From NCBI RefSeq assembly GCF_020075705.1, contig NZ_JAIQUM010000064.1:1-29718 (forward strand): DNA of 29,718 nt, written 5' to 3'. Under the pieces are notes generated by a model. That model was not told the origin of the DNA, did not search any database, and was given only the letters and a program-made list of their open reading frames with translations. Shown here one piece after another: positions 1 to 7,351 of this stretch. A program made the translations under genes and the position numbers. Positions within the stretch are counted from its first letter, which is position 1, and each line of letters starts with the position of its first letter. The DNA is from Metabacillus rhizolycopersici (GTDB taxonomy: Bacteria; Bacillota; Bacilli; Bacillales; Bacillaceae).

Positions 1-75
1 CTCTAAGCTTGAGTGAATCACAAAGAGGCGAAGGTGGGGGATAACTGCCCGTAAAAGCTAAGGTAAGTCTCGCTA

Positions 76-113
76 TCCATCAGTGGGGGATAAGGAAAAC
101 CCCCACTGATGGA
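76..113. repeat. 14-bp stem-loop flanked by direct repeats
   Basis: The arms at 76-89 and 100-113 (core CCATCAGTGGGGG / CCCCCACTGATGG) are perfectly complementary around a 10-nt loop. AAGTCTCGCT occurs as a direct repeat on both sides (65-74 and 113-122), and GTGGGGGATA also recurs at 34-43 and 83-92. There is no U-run on either strand, so a dispersed repeat element is more likely than a simple terminator. Confidence 0.6.
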
Positions 114-215
114 AGTCTCGCTTTATGTTTGTCCTATTAAACTGTTATATTTTGTTCCTCGTCTTTAGAGACATACACTAGACATCAGGTGGAATAGTAT
201 GAATAACTCAGTAAC

Positions 216-374
216 CTTATTATGCAACAAATGAAAATGCCATTGGTATCACAATAGTATCAACTGCTTGCCTATTCTTATCAAAGCCTCTTACGTAAAG
301 GACTAATTTGCAATATTATTGAATCAACAATGAGGAAGAAACAAACGAAGAGTCTTAAGTTTGAACAATTATCC
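216..374 (+). pseudogene. Decayed copy of the araC promoter and 5' end
   Basis: This stretch aligns with 2541-2697, the intergenic region and first codons of the intact AraC-type gene. Both share TTATGCAACAAATGAAA, GGTATCACAAT-N-GTATCAA, a TTACG block and, at the far end, TTTGAACAATTAT, which in the intact copy encodes FEQL just after the start. Here the start codon and ribosome binding site are lost (AAGTTTGAACAA), and similarity fades after about 374. The rest of 1-561 holds the stem-loop at 76-113 and a possible gene fragment near 486; nothing else was recognised. Confidence 0.55.
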
Positions 375-485
375 CAATATCATGGAGCCATGCGGATACG
401 TTCTCAGTGCTGTTTTGACGTTACATCGCATTCTTACATATAAATTTTTTCATTTTACGTTGCCCTGTATTAAGTACATATATTA

Positions 486-585
486 TTAACTCTGCTCGGA
501 CAACCACTGGAATAGTTCAAGGGACGGGTCATCGTCCACATAACTTTCATTGTCGTAAATCTTAATAAAATGAGGGCTTCGCCCA
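486..585 (-). pseudogene. Possible C-terminal gene fragment
   Basis: On the minus strand, in the +1 frame relative to the end of the SDR gene, about 33 codons are open and end in TAA at 486-488. The translation includes IKIYDNESYVDDDPSLELFQ, which has normal protein-like composition. It has no start of its own and overlaps the last codons of the SDR. It may be the tail of a lost gene joined here by deletion, or chance. The family is not recognised. Confidence 0.25.
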
Positions 586-1206
586 ATCTGTACCCGGTTC
601 GCCCACTCCAAGACTGGTTTGATGATATTTAGCACTTTTTTCTTCGATAATATCCATTATTAATTGAGTTACTGCTTGACGGGTAACTTGTGCACCTTTA
701 AAAGGTTCTCCTTTTTGGGTAATCAAATATTTAGTATTTCCTCCTTGGTTGTAGAGCCAAGTTAACCTTAATAGTGTATAATCCAGATTAGAGTTCTCAA
801 GCATACGTGCAGATTCAATCTGGGAACGCATTCTTGGGCTTCCACCAATCATACGTTTATTCCATTCACCAAAAGCTCCAGGTACTTCATCATAAATTCC
901 AAGAACTGATGCCGCGATCACTCTTCTGACCCCTGCATTGTGCATTGTATCAATTATTGTTTTAGTTGATACATCATCACCCATGTCATTGATATATACA
1001 AGGTCTACATCTTTCATAGCATCGATCAGTTTATCTTTGTCTTTAAAATCTCCATCAAAAATAACTTCCCTGCTATCATAAATGGTAGTTAAACGCTTTA
1101 GACCGTTTCTTGCATAAAGAACGATAGAATGGTCAGTTTTATTACGTAATTCATTTGTTAACATACTTGATATTTGGCCTGCTGCACCTAAAATCAAAAT
1201 TTTCAT
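562..1206 (-). CDS. NAD(P)-binding SDR / NmrA-like oxidoreductase
   Basis: A 214-aa atypical short-chain dehydrogenase of the NAD(P)H-binding (NmrA-like) group. The N-terminus MKILILGAAGQISSML carries the glycine-rich dinucleotide loop after the first beta strand, followed by a basic residue region (YARNGLKRL) expected to contact NADP. The end, GEPGTDWAKPSFY, looks like an intact family C-terminus, so the gene is probably complete. The ATG is preceded by GAGGAG about 11 bases upstream. It lies 87 bases downstream of the MFS gene on the same strand and may be cotranscribed with it. Such proteins are often stress- or quinone-linked reductases or NADPH sensors; the substrate cannot be told. Confidence 0.85.
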   Translation of the reverse strand: MKILILGAAGQISSMLTNELRNKTDHSIVLYARNGLKRLTTIYDSREVIFDGDFKDKDKLIDAMKDVDLVYINDMGDDVSTKTIIDTMHNAGVRRVIAASVLGIYDEVPGAFGEWNKRMIGGSPRMRSQIESARMLENSNLDYTLLRLTWLYNQGGNTKYLITQKGEPFKGAQVTRQAVTQLIMDIIEEKSAKYHQTSLGVGEPGTDWAKPSFY

Positions 1207-1293
1207 ATAGTACCTACTCCTCGCATAATAATTTTGTTCATTTGGACGTAATCGTTGCTGTTTGGGTCTTGAATTTCATAGCCTACAAAAACA

Positions 1294-2460
1294 TCATCCA
1301 CGTTCACTTGATAACGAACGGGTAATCCCAAGTAAGGCGACAGTGATGAAGAGCGCGACTGCAACCGCAGCAGTACCAATCCAGCAAATCGCAAGTATCG
1401 ATGAACCATCCACGGCGATTCCCCCGATACCAGCGCCTGCTGCAAAGCCAAGTTGCACAAATGTGCTGTTAAGACTAAGCATTATACCCGACGCTTTAGG
1501 AGCGATCGACAGTAGGTTGAAGTTCTGGGTCGGTCCGAACATCCAAGCACCAATCGCCCAAATCATGAGTAACGAAATGACGACAACAGCATAACCAGAG
1601 AAGGTAGACACCAATCCAAGACTTAGGGCTTGTACCACCATGCTGCCAATGAGTATCCGAATAGTACCAATCCGATCCGCTAGGAAGCCACCAAGTTTGG
1701 ATCCGAACAAGCTCGCTATGCCCAATGCGAAGAGAATAACGCTAACTCCCCCTCCACTTATTGAAATGGTAGAGGTTAGGAAGGGAGCAATATACGTATT
1801 GACCACTGAGTAGCCGGTAAATACGAACAACGACACACCAAGGGCGAAAGTGATTTTAGGATTCTTTAACATCGCGAGTTGCTCTCCCAGCGGGATAGGT
1901 GCTTCACTTTTCATAGATGGGATTGTTTTTGCAATAGCGATGAATCCCAGAACGGTGAAGATTCCAATGCCCCAAAAAATCACCTTCCAGTCATATGCGG
2001 AAGCAATTACACGTCCGATGGGTACACCGAGAACAAGGGAAACACTATAGCCTAATGCGATATTTGACATTGCTCCAGCCTGTCGTCCAGGAAGTGCCAA
2101 ATCAGCTGCAGTGGAATATGAGGTGACGACGAAGATACCCGTTCCGACTCCGAGTATAATCCGTGAAACCATCAGAAATTCGAAGCCTGGAAGAGCAAGT
2201 GTCGAAACGATTCCGAGAAATATTATGGCTAGAGCCAGTAACAGCTGGTTTCGCCGATCAATCTTTGCAGTCGCAACCATGAAAACGGGTGTCCCAATTG
2301 CGTTAGCGAGTGCGAATACCGTGATAAGCTGTCCTGCCGCTGATACCGGTACGCCGACGGAAGCTGCCACCTGATCTAGAATTCCTGAAATGACAAATTG
2401 TGACGTACCAACTAAGAAGCTGATAAGACTTAGCATGTAAATTTTCCATATGTTATTCAT
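1294..2460 (-). CDS. MFS transporter, DHA1/AraJ-type efflux permease
   Basis: A 388-aa multi-pass membrane protein with about 12 hydrophobic segments, matching the drug:H+ antiporter-1 / arabinose-efflux type of the major facilitator superfamily. Motif-A-like sequence in the loop after TM2 reads ATAKIDRRNQLLL, and a second copy in the other half reads FLADRIGTIRIL. The frame is open to 2508, but the ATG at 2460 is chosen because AGAGGAGAGAG lies just upstream; the upstream candidate would add a non-hydrophobic tail. It is divergent from the AraC-type gene and upstream of the SDR, so export of a toxic compound controlled by that regulator is plausible. It is visibly richer in G+C codons (GCG, CCG, GGA) than its neighbours, which hints at separate acquisition. 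Confidence 0.88.
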   Translation of the reverse strand: MNNIWKIYMLSLISFLVGTSQFVISGILDQVAASVGVPVSAAGQLITVFALANAIGTPVFMVATAKIDRRNQLLLALAIIFLGIVSTLALPGFEFLMVSRIILGVGTGIFVVTSYSTAADLALPGRQAGAMSNIALGYSVSLVLGVPIGRVIASAYDWKVIFWGIGIFTVLGFIAIAKTIPSMKSEAPIPLGEQLAMLKNPKITFALGVSLFVFTGYSVVNTYIAPFLTSTISISGGGVSVILFALGIASLFGSKLGGFLADRIGTIRILIGSMVVQALSLGLVSTFSGYAVVVISLLMIWAIGAWMFGPTQNFNLLSIAPKASGIMLSLNSTFVQLGFAAGAGIGGIAVDGSSILAICWIGTAAVAVALFITVALLGITRSLSSERG

Positions 2461-2543
2461 GGTGCTCACTCTCTCCTCTATCGGATAATTTGAAAGTTTC
2501 GCGAACATAATAATAAATTATTGATCAAACTTCCGACTTCCTA

Positions 2544-2601
2544 ATTATGCAACAAATGAAATCATACTTGGTATCACAATCGTATCAAATGATTGCATAA
2601 T
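2544..2601. promoter_or_regulatory. Putative AraC-type operator in divergent promoter region
   Basis: A 9-bp inverted repeat ATTATGCAA / TTGCATAAT (2544-2552, 2593-2601) encloses a direct repeat GTATCA-N5-GTATCA. Direct repeats spaced by one helical turn are typical of AraC-family sites. The block lies between the divergent MFS and AraC genes and recurs at 216-275 and, in weaker form, at 5641-5702. Binding by the local regulator is inference. Confidence 0.45.
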
Positions 2602-2681
2602 CCTCTCACAACCATTTACGCAGTAAGAGAATTAGCTTTATAATGGGACCATCACGGAAAAAGATAACAAAGGAGGATTTT

Positions 2682-3599
2682 ATGTTTGAACAATTATATA
2701 GACAAAGAGTTGAGCTTACAAAAATTATAGAGAGTCACACAGGTTCGGACGGAACTCAAATGACTTCAATACCGTCTTTATTTTTCTCCCGTTATTCTAA
2801 TGAAACTGGACCAAATTACGGAGTTCACAAGCCTTCCTTATGTATTGTCGTTCAAGGGATGAAGGAGGTATTGCTTTCACAGGAACGCTTCAGGTACGGT
2901 CCAGCCGATTACCTTGTTGCATCCGTTAACCTGCCAATTACCGGACAAGTCACTGAAGCCTCTTCCGAAGTTCCTTATCTGGCTCTCAAACTTGAATTCA
3001 CACCGAGTGAAATATTAGAGGTGTTACGTGAATTCCAAATGGGAGTTGACAAGAAGGAGAATGCTAAACGAGGTATGTATGTCAGCAAAATAGATCAATC
3101 TTTACTTGACGCGGTAACGAGATTAGCTCGTTTGCTAGATACTCCGAAAGACATCAAGGTACTTGCTCCTCTAATCATGAAAGAAATCATCTATAGGGTT
3201 CTGCAAGGAGAACATGGTGGTATGCTAAAACAAATAGCAATAGACGGAAGTTCTACCCATCAAATTAGTGACGTGATTGAACATATCATGAATAACTATG
3301 AAAAGTCTTTTAAGATTGAGGAGCTTGCGGAAATAGCAAACATGAGTGTTTCTTCGCTTCATAGGCACTTTAAAGAGGTTACTGCGATGAGTCCAATCCA
3401 ATTCCAAAAACAACTAAGACTTCAAGAAGCTAGAAGCCTGTTGCTATCTGAGTCATCGGATGCAGCAGACGTTGCCTTCCGTGTAGGCTATGAGAGTCCA
3501 TCACAATTCAGCCGTGAATATTCGCGCATGTTTGGTTTACCACCAAAAGAAGATATAAAGGTTCTGAGGGAGCAATATGAACAAAGGGTAAAAGCTTAA
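2682..3599 (+). CDS. AraC-family transcriptional regulator
   Basis: A 305-aa regulator. The N-terminal half (residues about 1-190) fits the AraC_N effector domain (…YGVHKPSLCIVVQG…). The C-terminal ~100 residues carry two helix-turn-helix units: FKIEELAEIANMSVSSLHRH, then DAADVAFRVGYESPSQFSRE with the family signature ending in FSREYSRMFGLPP. The frame opens at 2643, but ATG 2682 has a perfect AAAGGAGG at 2669-2676 and is preferred. It is divergent from the MFS/SDR genes, which are the natural targets. Members with this N-terminal domain often sit beside oxidoreductases they control. Confidence 0.9.
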   Translation: MFEQLYRQRVELTKIIESHTGSDGTQMTSIPSLFFSRYSNETGPNYGVHKPSLCIVVQGMKEVLLSQERFRYGPADYLVASVNLPITGQVTEASSEVPYLALKLEFTPSEILEVLREFQMGVDKKENAKRGMYVSKIDQSLLDAVTRLARLLDTPKDIKVLAPLIMKEIIYRVLQGEHGGMLKQIAIDGSSTHQISDVIEHIMNNYEKSFKIEELAEIANMSVSSLHRHFKEVTAMSPIQFQKQLRLQEARSLLLSESSDAADVAFRVGYESPSQFSREYSRMFGLPPKEDIKVLREQYEQRVKA

Positions 3600-3696
3600 T
3601 TTCCCTTCGCGTGGGTTCATTCTATGTATCAATTATAGCGGCACATATACTTTAAATAATGGCTGTGTTATAGCTTATTGTTGATTTTTGACCACT

Positions 3697-3826
3697 TTGT
3701 TGATTGAGAAGCGGAAGGCGTGAGACTCCTGCGGGAGAAGCGTGTCAAAAGGAGACCCCACAGGCGTAGCCGAGGAGGCTCCGGGACCGCCCGCGGAAAG
3801 CGAACGCCTGTAGCGGAAATCAACAA
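3697..3826. repeat. Bacillus GC-rich palindromic repeat element
   Basis: About 130 bp bounded by a 9-bp inverted repeat TTGTTGATT / AATCAACAA (3697-3705, 3818-3826). The interior is GC-rich with nested complementary blocks (AGCGGAAGGCG, GACTCCTGCGGGAG, GCCGAGGAGGCTCC, CCCGCGGAAAGCGAACGCC). Elements of this kind are scattered in many Bacillus genomes as non-coding miniature repeats. A second, more diverged copy in the opposite sense is at 15439-15537. Confidence 0.75.
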
Positions 3827-3854
3827 CCAAGTTTAACAGAGCCTAAATAATATA

Positions 3855-3894
3855 AAAAAGTGCATTAATCTAATCCCGGATTAATGCACTTTTT
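3855..3894 (-). terminator. Intrinsic terminator overlapping the DUF4405 stop codon
   Basis: The arms 3855-3870 and 3879-3894 pair perfectly over 16 bp around an 8-nt loop. Read on the minus strand the hairpin is followed by a run of T. The stop codon (3881-3883) and the last codons of the upstream gene (EKVH) lie inside the stem, so the coding sequence ends within the terminator. Confidence 0.85.
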
Positions 3895-4594
3895 CATTCT
3901 GCAATTTACCTTCTTTGTACGCTATAGCTTTATCCTTCTTCTGAACAAATTTCAGAGCATAATGAGTCCCACTAATATATATTCCCATGATAGATAGATG
4001 ATCTATTAAAAATCCTATTGAGGACTTATCAATGTTCCAACCAAATGGATTATAGACCGTTAACTTGTAAAACATCTCTCTCTCAAAAGAAGCCTGTACA
4101 CCATAAACAACAATCAACACCGCTAAGACACGAAGCACAATTGTGCGGATACGGTTGGTGCTAGTAATTCCCGTCATCTTTCGTACTGAATTGATAATTG
4201 TTCCCCAGGACATTCCTATATGCACAGCCATGAAGATAAATCCCCAATATGAAGTCATAACATGTATCTGTAATAGAATCATGTCACTGTTTATAGGAAT
4301 AAAGGCAAAGATGTCACGGGAAATTGGCACAGAACTTAGCATCACAACAGCCATAGATACGAGAAAAAGTATATTGACCGCAATGCTCAGAATACGTCTT
4401 ACATTGTGCTTTCCTTTAAAAATAGTCTTATACCATTTTCGATTTAAAAAATTATGAGTAATAAACAACAAAAACAATATAACTCCTACCAGTTCATGGA
4501 TTGTATTTCCGGTAATCTGGTAAGCCATTGCTACTAACATCAGAACTGTCATAGAAAGATCAATAACCAGCCTAATTAACATATTTCGTTTCAA
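3881..4594 (-). CDS. DUF4405 membrane cytochrome b-like protein
   Basis: A 237-aa integral membrane protein with about 5-6 transmembrane helices, matching the DUF4405 group, some members of which are called flavinylation-associated cytochromes. Histidines suited to haem ligation are H33 (IHELVG), H47 (ITHNFLNRKWY), H111 (LQIHVMTSYWG) and H125 (AVHIGMSW), two pairs spaced 14 residues apart as in membrane di-haem b-type cytochromes. The start is TTG at 4594, with AGAGGAG 6 bases upstream; the next ATG is 12 bases further and worse placed. It lies 97 bases downstream of the P460-type lipoprotein, so it probably passes electrons between that protein and the quinone pool. The physiological reaction is not known. 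Confidence 0.8.
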   Translation of the reverse strand: MKRNMLIRLVIDLSMTVLMLVAMAYQITGNTIHELVGVILFLLFITHNFLNRKWYKTIFKGKHNVRRILSIAVNILFLVSMAVVMLSSVPISRDIFAFIPINSDMILLQIHVMTSYWGFIFMAVHIGMSWGTIINSVRKMTGITSTNRIRTIVLRVLAVLIVVYGVQASFEREMFYKLTVYNPFGWNIDKSSIGFLIDHLSIMGIYISGTHYALKFVQKKDKAIAYKEGKLQNEKVH

Positions 4595-4691
4595 TAAGTT
4601 CTCCTCTTTCTAATTTCTAATTTAATTAATAATGGGTAAGTTTTCGGTCGTGACCTACTTATTAAATCGATTTCCGTTCAAATGCTCAATC

Positions 4692-5408
4692 CTATGTCGC
4701 TTTATTAAAATGAATCATTAAAAGTACCTTTTGGATGATCCCAGCTTTTTCTTCATCTTCCATTAAGCTATTTCCAAGCAAATTATCCTGTGAGTCCTCT
4801 TTTACCACCCAGTGATCGGTGGGGATACCTGTGATTTGGGATTCTGTACTGCTTTCCTTTGCTCCTGTAAAATTTTCAAGATCATAACTCTTCATTTCAT
4901 CCAACGTGTTAACATATTCATCCCGTTCTTGATTCGCATGGCAGGTAAAGCAGCGACCGATATCTTCTTCATAATCCAACGACCTATCAGCATTGAATTC
5001 CTGGTATTGCCAATCTCCGTTACGTGGTGTCCCTTGCGGTGTTTGATCTCCCCAACCAGTGCGCTTTTCCATCACAAAGATTTCATCAAGCTCTTCATCC
5101 TTATATATTTCGAGAGTGATGACAGTGCCATCAGGAAATGGCTGCCCGTTTTGCACTGCTTCTATTGCTTCTCGGCTCGTGTAGAGTTCCTCTCTGACAT
5201 TTCCTCGATGGACTGTCGTGTAGTTCACACCCTTATCATAGTTCTCTGGGAATTTGACAAGTTCACGGTCATACCCAGATGGCTCCTTCTGTGATATGTC
5301 ACCAGATAGCTCCTGTTGGGTACTCCCATTTGTGTCATTATTGGTGTTGCAAGCCGTAAGAGTGAGGGACATCAACAATGCAAGAGACGGAGACAATAGT
5401 TTTTTCAT
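4692..5408 (-). CDS. Cytochrome P460-type haem c lipoprotein
   Basis: A 238-aa exported protein. The N-terminus MKKLLSPSLALLMSLTLTAC is a lipoprotein signal with lipobox LTAC and Cys20 as lipidation site. Residues about 50-190 fit the cytochrome P460 fold (KFPENYDKGVNYTTVHRGN…PDGTVITLEIY…). One haem-c motif, CFTCH, lies at 153-157, with His157 the proximal ligand. P460 enzymes of nitrifiers oxidise hydroxylamine with a Lys-crosslinked haem; whether a matching Lys is present cannot be judged by eye. The tail after ~190 seems longer than usual. It is the first gene of a pair with the DUF4405 cytochrome, with AGGAGG before the ATG. It should be anchored on the outer face of the membrane. Confidence 0.8.
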   Translation of the reverse strand: MKKLLSPSLALLMSLTLTACNTNNDTNGSTQQELSGDISQKEPSGYDRELVKFPENYDKGVNYTTVHRGNVREELYTSREAIEAVQNGQPFPDGTVITLEIYKDEELDEIFVMEKRTGWGDQTPQGTPRNGDWQYQEFNADRSLDYEEDIGRCFTCHANQERDEYVNTLDEMKSYDLENFTGAKESSTESQITGIPTDHWVVKEDSQDNLLGNSLMEDEEKAGIIQKVLLMIHFNKAT

Positions 5409-5429
5409 ATTTTTTCCTCCTCGTAATTA

Positions 5430-5459
5430 ATCGTATTTGTATTGGCTTGATTGAGTCAA
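5430..5459 (-). promoter_or_regulatory. Putative sigma-A promoter of the P460 operon
   Basis: TTGACT (5454-5459) and TACGAT (5430-5435), read on the minus strand with an 18-bp spacer, lie just upstream of the P460 ribosome binding site and start. Confidence 0.4.
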
Positions 5460-5640
5460 AATTGTATAAAATTCTAAGATGCGGTGCTGATCTTTGTGGT
5501 AATAAATACTGATTTCCATAAGTAATGACTATTATAATTTGGGACTTGCTATATTTCTTTCAAATCAAGTGTACTCTGATTAGAACTTTGGATTTAATTT
5601 TTCAACAGAATAATAGTTTTAAAAAAAGTAGAGGCTCTTT

Positions 5641-5850
5641 TATTATGCAGCAAACGAAAAAACGACCGATAACCTATTTCTCTCAAATGGTTGCCTAATC
5701 CTACAACAATAAATAAGTTTTCTATATTAGTTTCCGAAAAAAATCATCTCAATTTGAAATATATAATAAAAACAAGAAGAAAAATAAACCGCTTACAATA
5801 TTGTAACTTCAACGTTACTTCTTATACACAAGGAGGACTTACCTTAGGAG
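5641..5850 (+). pseudogene. Decayed leader of a small gene (duplicate of 19370-19528)
   Basis: 5641-5702 resembles the araC-upstream block (TTATTATGCAGCAAACGAAA … TTGCCTAATCCT). From 5708 to about 5846 the sequence closely matches the promoter and leader of the 48-aa gene at 19529: TCTATATTAG, CATCTCAATTTGA, TATAATAAAAACAAG, CGCTTACAA, GTAACTTCAACGTTACTTCT and AAGGAGGACTTACCT. The start ATG has become AGG, no similar peptide follows, and the -35 region with one arm of the inverted repeat is deleted. An open frame of about 45 codons continues towards the terminator at 5953, but it does not resemble the 48-aa protein. The rest of 5409-6219 shows no gene. Confidence 0.6.
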
Positions 5851-5952
5851 CCCATTGGTCTTGAAGTTTATTCCCACTCCAATGGAGACACTCCTTGTTA
5901 TTTCCACAAAAAGAACATACATTCTACAAATTAAAGAAAATTTTAGATTCTT

Positions 5953-5993
5953 AAGCGCAAGAGCCTCGTTATGATAACGAGGCTCTTGCGCTT
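5953..5993 (+). terminator. Orphan intrinsic terminator
   Basis: Two perfectly complementary 20-nt arms (5953-5972, 5974-5993; AAGCGCAAGAGCCTCGTTAT and its complement) are followed by TTTTG. It sits about 110 bases after the dead leader at 5708-5846 and presumably ended that lost transcription unit. The symmetry would also let it act on the other strand for transcripts entering from the right. Confidence 0.75.
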
Positions 5994-6219
5994 TTGTTAT
6001 TTGTTTATATCCATTTATTTCTTAATAATGGGTTTATTTAATACAACTTCTACTCCTTACTTTACGAGCACTTGTAATACGGTTCACTGAACAAAACATA
6101 ATAACAGTATTGATTTTGAACAGAATGTATTCATTTTATAAAACCCCTCTTATGGAATCTAGCTGTTATGTCCAAACTCACTGTTTATAATAAATAAAAA
6201 TACGTCTAAATGTCTTTCA

Positions 6220-7056
6220 TTAAATTTTCGTTAGCACAATACCAACTAGTGCAGATATAACCCCGACGACTTGATACAATTTAAGCCTTTCTTTATATAG
6301 CCAACAGCTACTGAGAACGACAACTAAACAACTTAAACTAACAATTGGGAATACAATACTTGCGACACCTGTATCAAGCGCAAAAAAGTAGCTGCTATAC
6401 CCTACAACACTAAAACATCCAATAATTGAACCAAATTTCAGTTCTGTACGCTGCCACTTCTCCTTCATAATAAAGCTATTAATGATTAAATAAGCAGCAC
6501 CGCCACCATACATACAAATAAGCGTATTGATTGAATCAATATGTAAATGCGAAGACGTCTTCATAAGCACACCGAGTACACCAAATGATACAACAGATAA
6601 TAAAACACGGTACATCCACGGCTTATAATTCATTTTAATACCTTTACCTGGTACATATTGGATGACAGCTGCTGAAGCAAGCATAACAACAATGCCAATC
6701 CATTGAATGAGTGTAATGTGCTCGTGGAAAATAAGTGCCGCACTTAGTATTGGAATAACCGTATTTGTGCTAATAAGCGGCGACGTTAAACTCGCAGGTC
6801 CTTTTTCGAATGCCTTTGACATTTGAATGTTACCGTTCGCATTCAATATTCCGATGATCGCACCTAGTACAATCGTTAATCCATTAAAGGATGCAAACCC
6901 TGCAACTATTCCATAAACGCACATTAATAAAAACGCGATAAAATAAAAGAAAAACTGCATATGGACCTTTGATAGTCCTTTTCCTGTAGTGACCTTAAAA
7001 ATCATATTATTGATTCCAAAGCAAAACATCGTCAATACTGCTGCTACAATCCACAC
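6220..7056 (-). CDS. EamA/DMT-family permease
   Basis: A 278-aa membrane protein with about ten hydrophobic segments in two repeats, as in EamA-domain drug/metabolite transporters. Recognisable parts are the N-terminal helix (MWIVAAVLTMFCFGINNMIF), the repeat ends with conserved P and E (STNTVIPILSAALIFHEHIT; PIVSLSCLVVVLSSCWLYKE), and a final helix QVVGVISALVGIVLTKI. The start is GTG at 7056 with AGAAGGG 6 bases upstream. It stands alone, with no coupled neighbour. The likely role is export or uptake of a small metabolite; the substrate is unknown. Confidence 0.85.
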   Translation of the reverse strand: MWIVAAVLTMFCFGINNMIFKVTTGKGLSKVHMQFFFYFIAFLLMCVYGIVAGFASFNGLTIVLGAIIGILNANGNIQMSKAFEKGPASLTSPLISTNTVIPILSAALIFHEHITLIQWIGIVVMLASAAVIQYVPGKGIKMNYKPWMYRVLLSVVSFGVLGVLMKTSSHLHIDSINTLICMYGGGAAYLIINSFIMKEKWQRTELKFGSIIGCFSVVGYSSYFFALDTGVASIVFPIVSLSCLVVVLSSCWLYKERLKLYQVVGVISALVGIVLTKI

Positions 7057-7351
7057 TTAAAACCCTTCTCTCCCATTGATAGAGTTATTTTAATATAAAT
7101 TGCTAGGATTTCAAATGATTTTTATCATTGAAAATAAAAACTTGTTATGAAATGGGCAGCTTACAGCTATTAAACAGGAAATTTTGCTATAAGATAATTT
7201 ATCAAGGCAAAGATGCGGATAACCCTATTGCTTTAGAATTAAAAAATATTGGTAGATTCTTTAATGGGTTACGGGCAGAGAAATTGAAATCCTTGGGACA
7301 GTCGTTTTTCTATTTAATAAAATGGAAAAACTTAAGAAATATTTCTACTTT

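Noticed and set aside
1262..1594. 110-codon plus-strand frame opposite the end of the MFS gene
   Set aside because: Low-complexity Ala/Ile/Pro-rich translation arising from antisense of transmembrane codons; no ribosome binding site.
3697..3826. Insertion sequence or CRISPR-like repeat
   Set aside because: No transposase, too short, and no regular repeat-spacer pattern. It fits the known non-coding palindromic repeat of Bacillus.
4812..5294. 160-codon plus-strand frame opposite the P460 gene
   Set aside because: Antisense shadow of a gene with clear signal peptide and CxxCH motif; its own translation has no domain and an odd composition.
5853..5975. Small protein encoded between the dead leader and the orphan terminator
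   Set aside because: An open frame exists, but it has only a TTG start with poor spacing and does not resemble the 48-aa protein of the intact copy.
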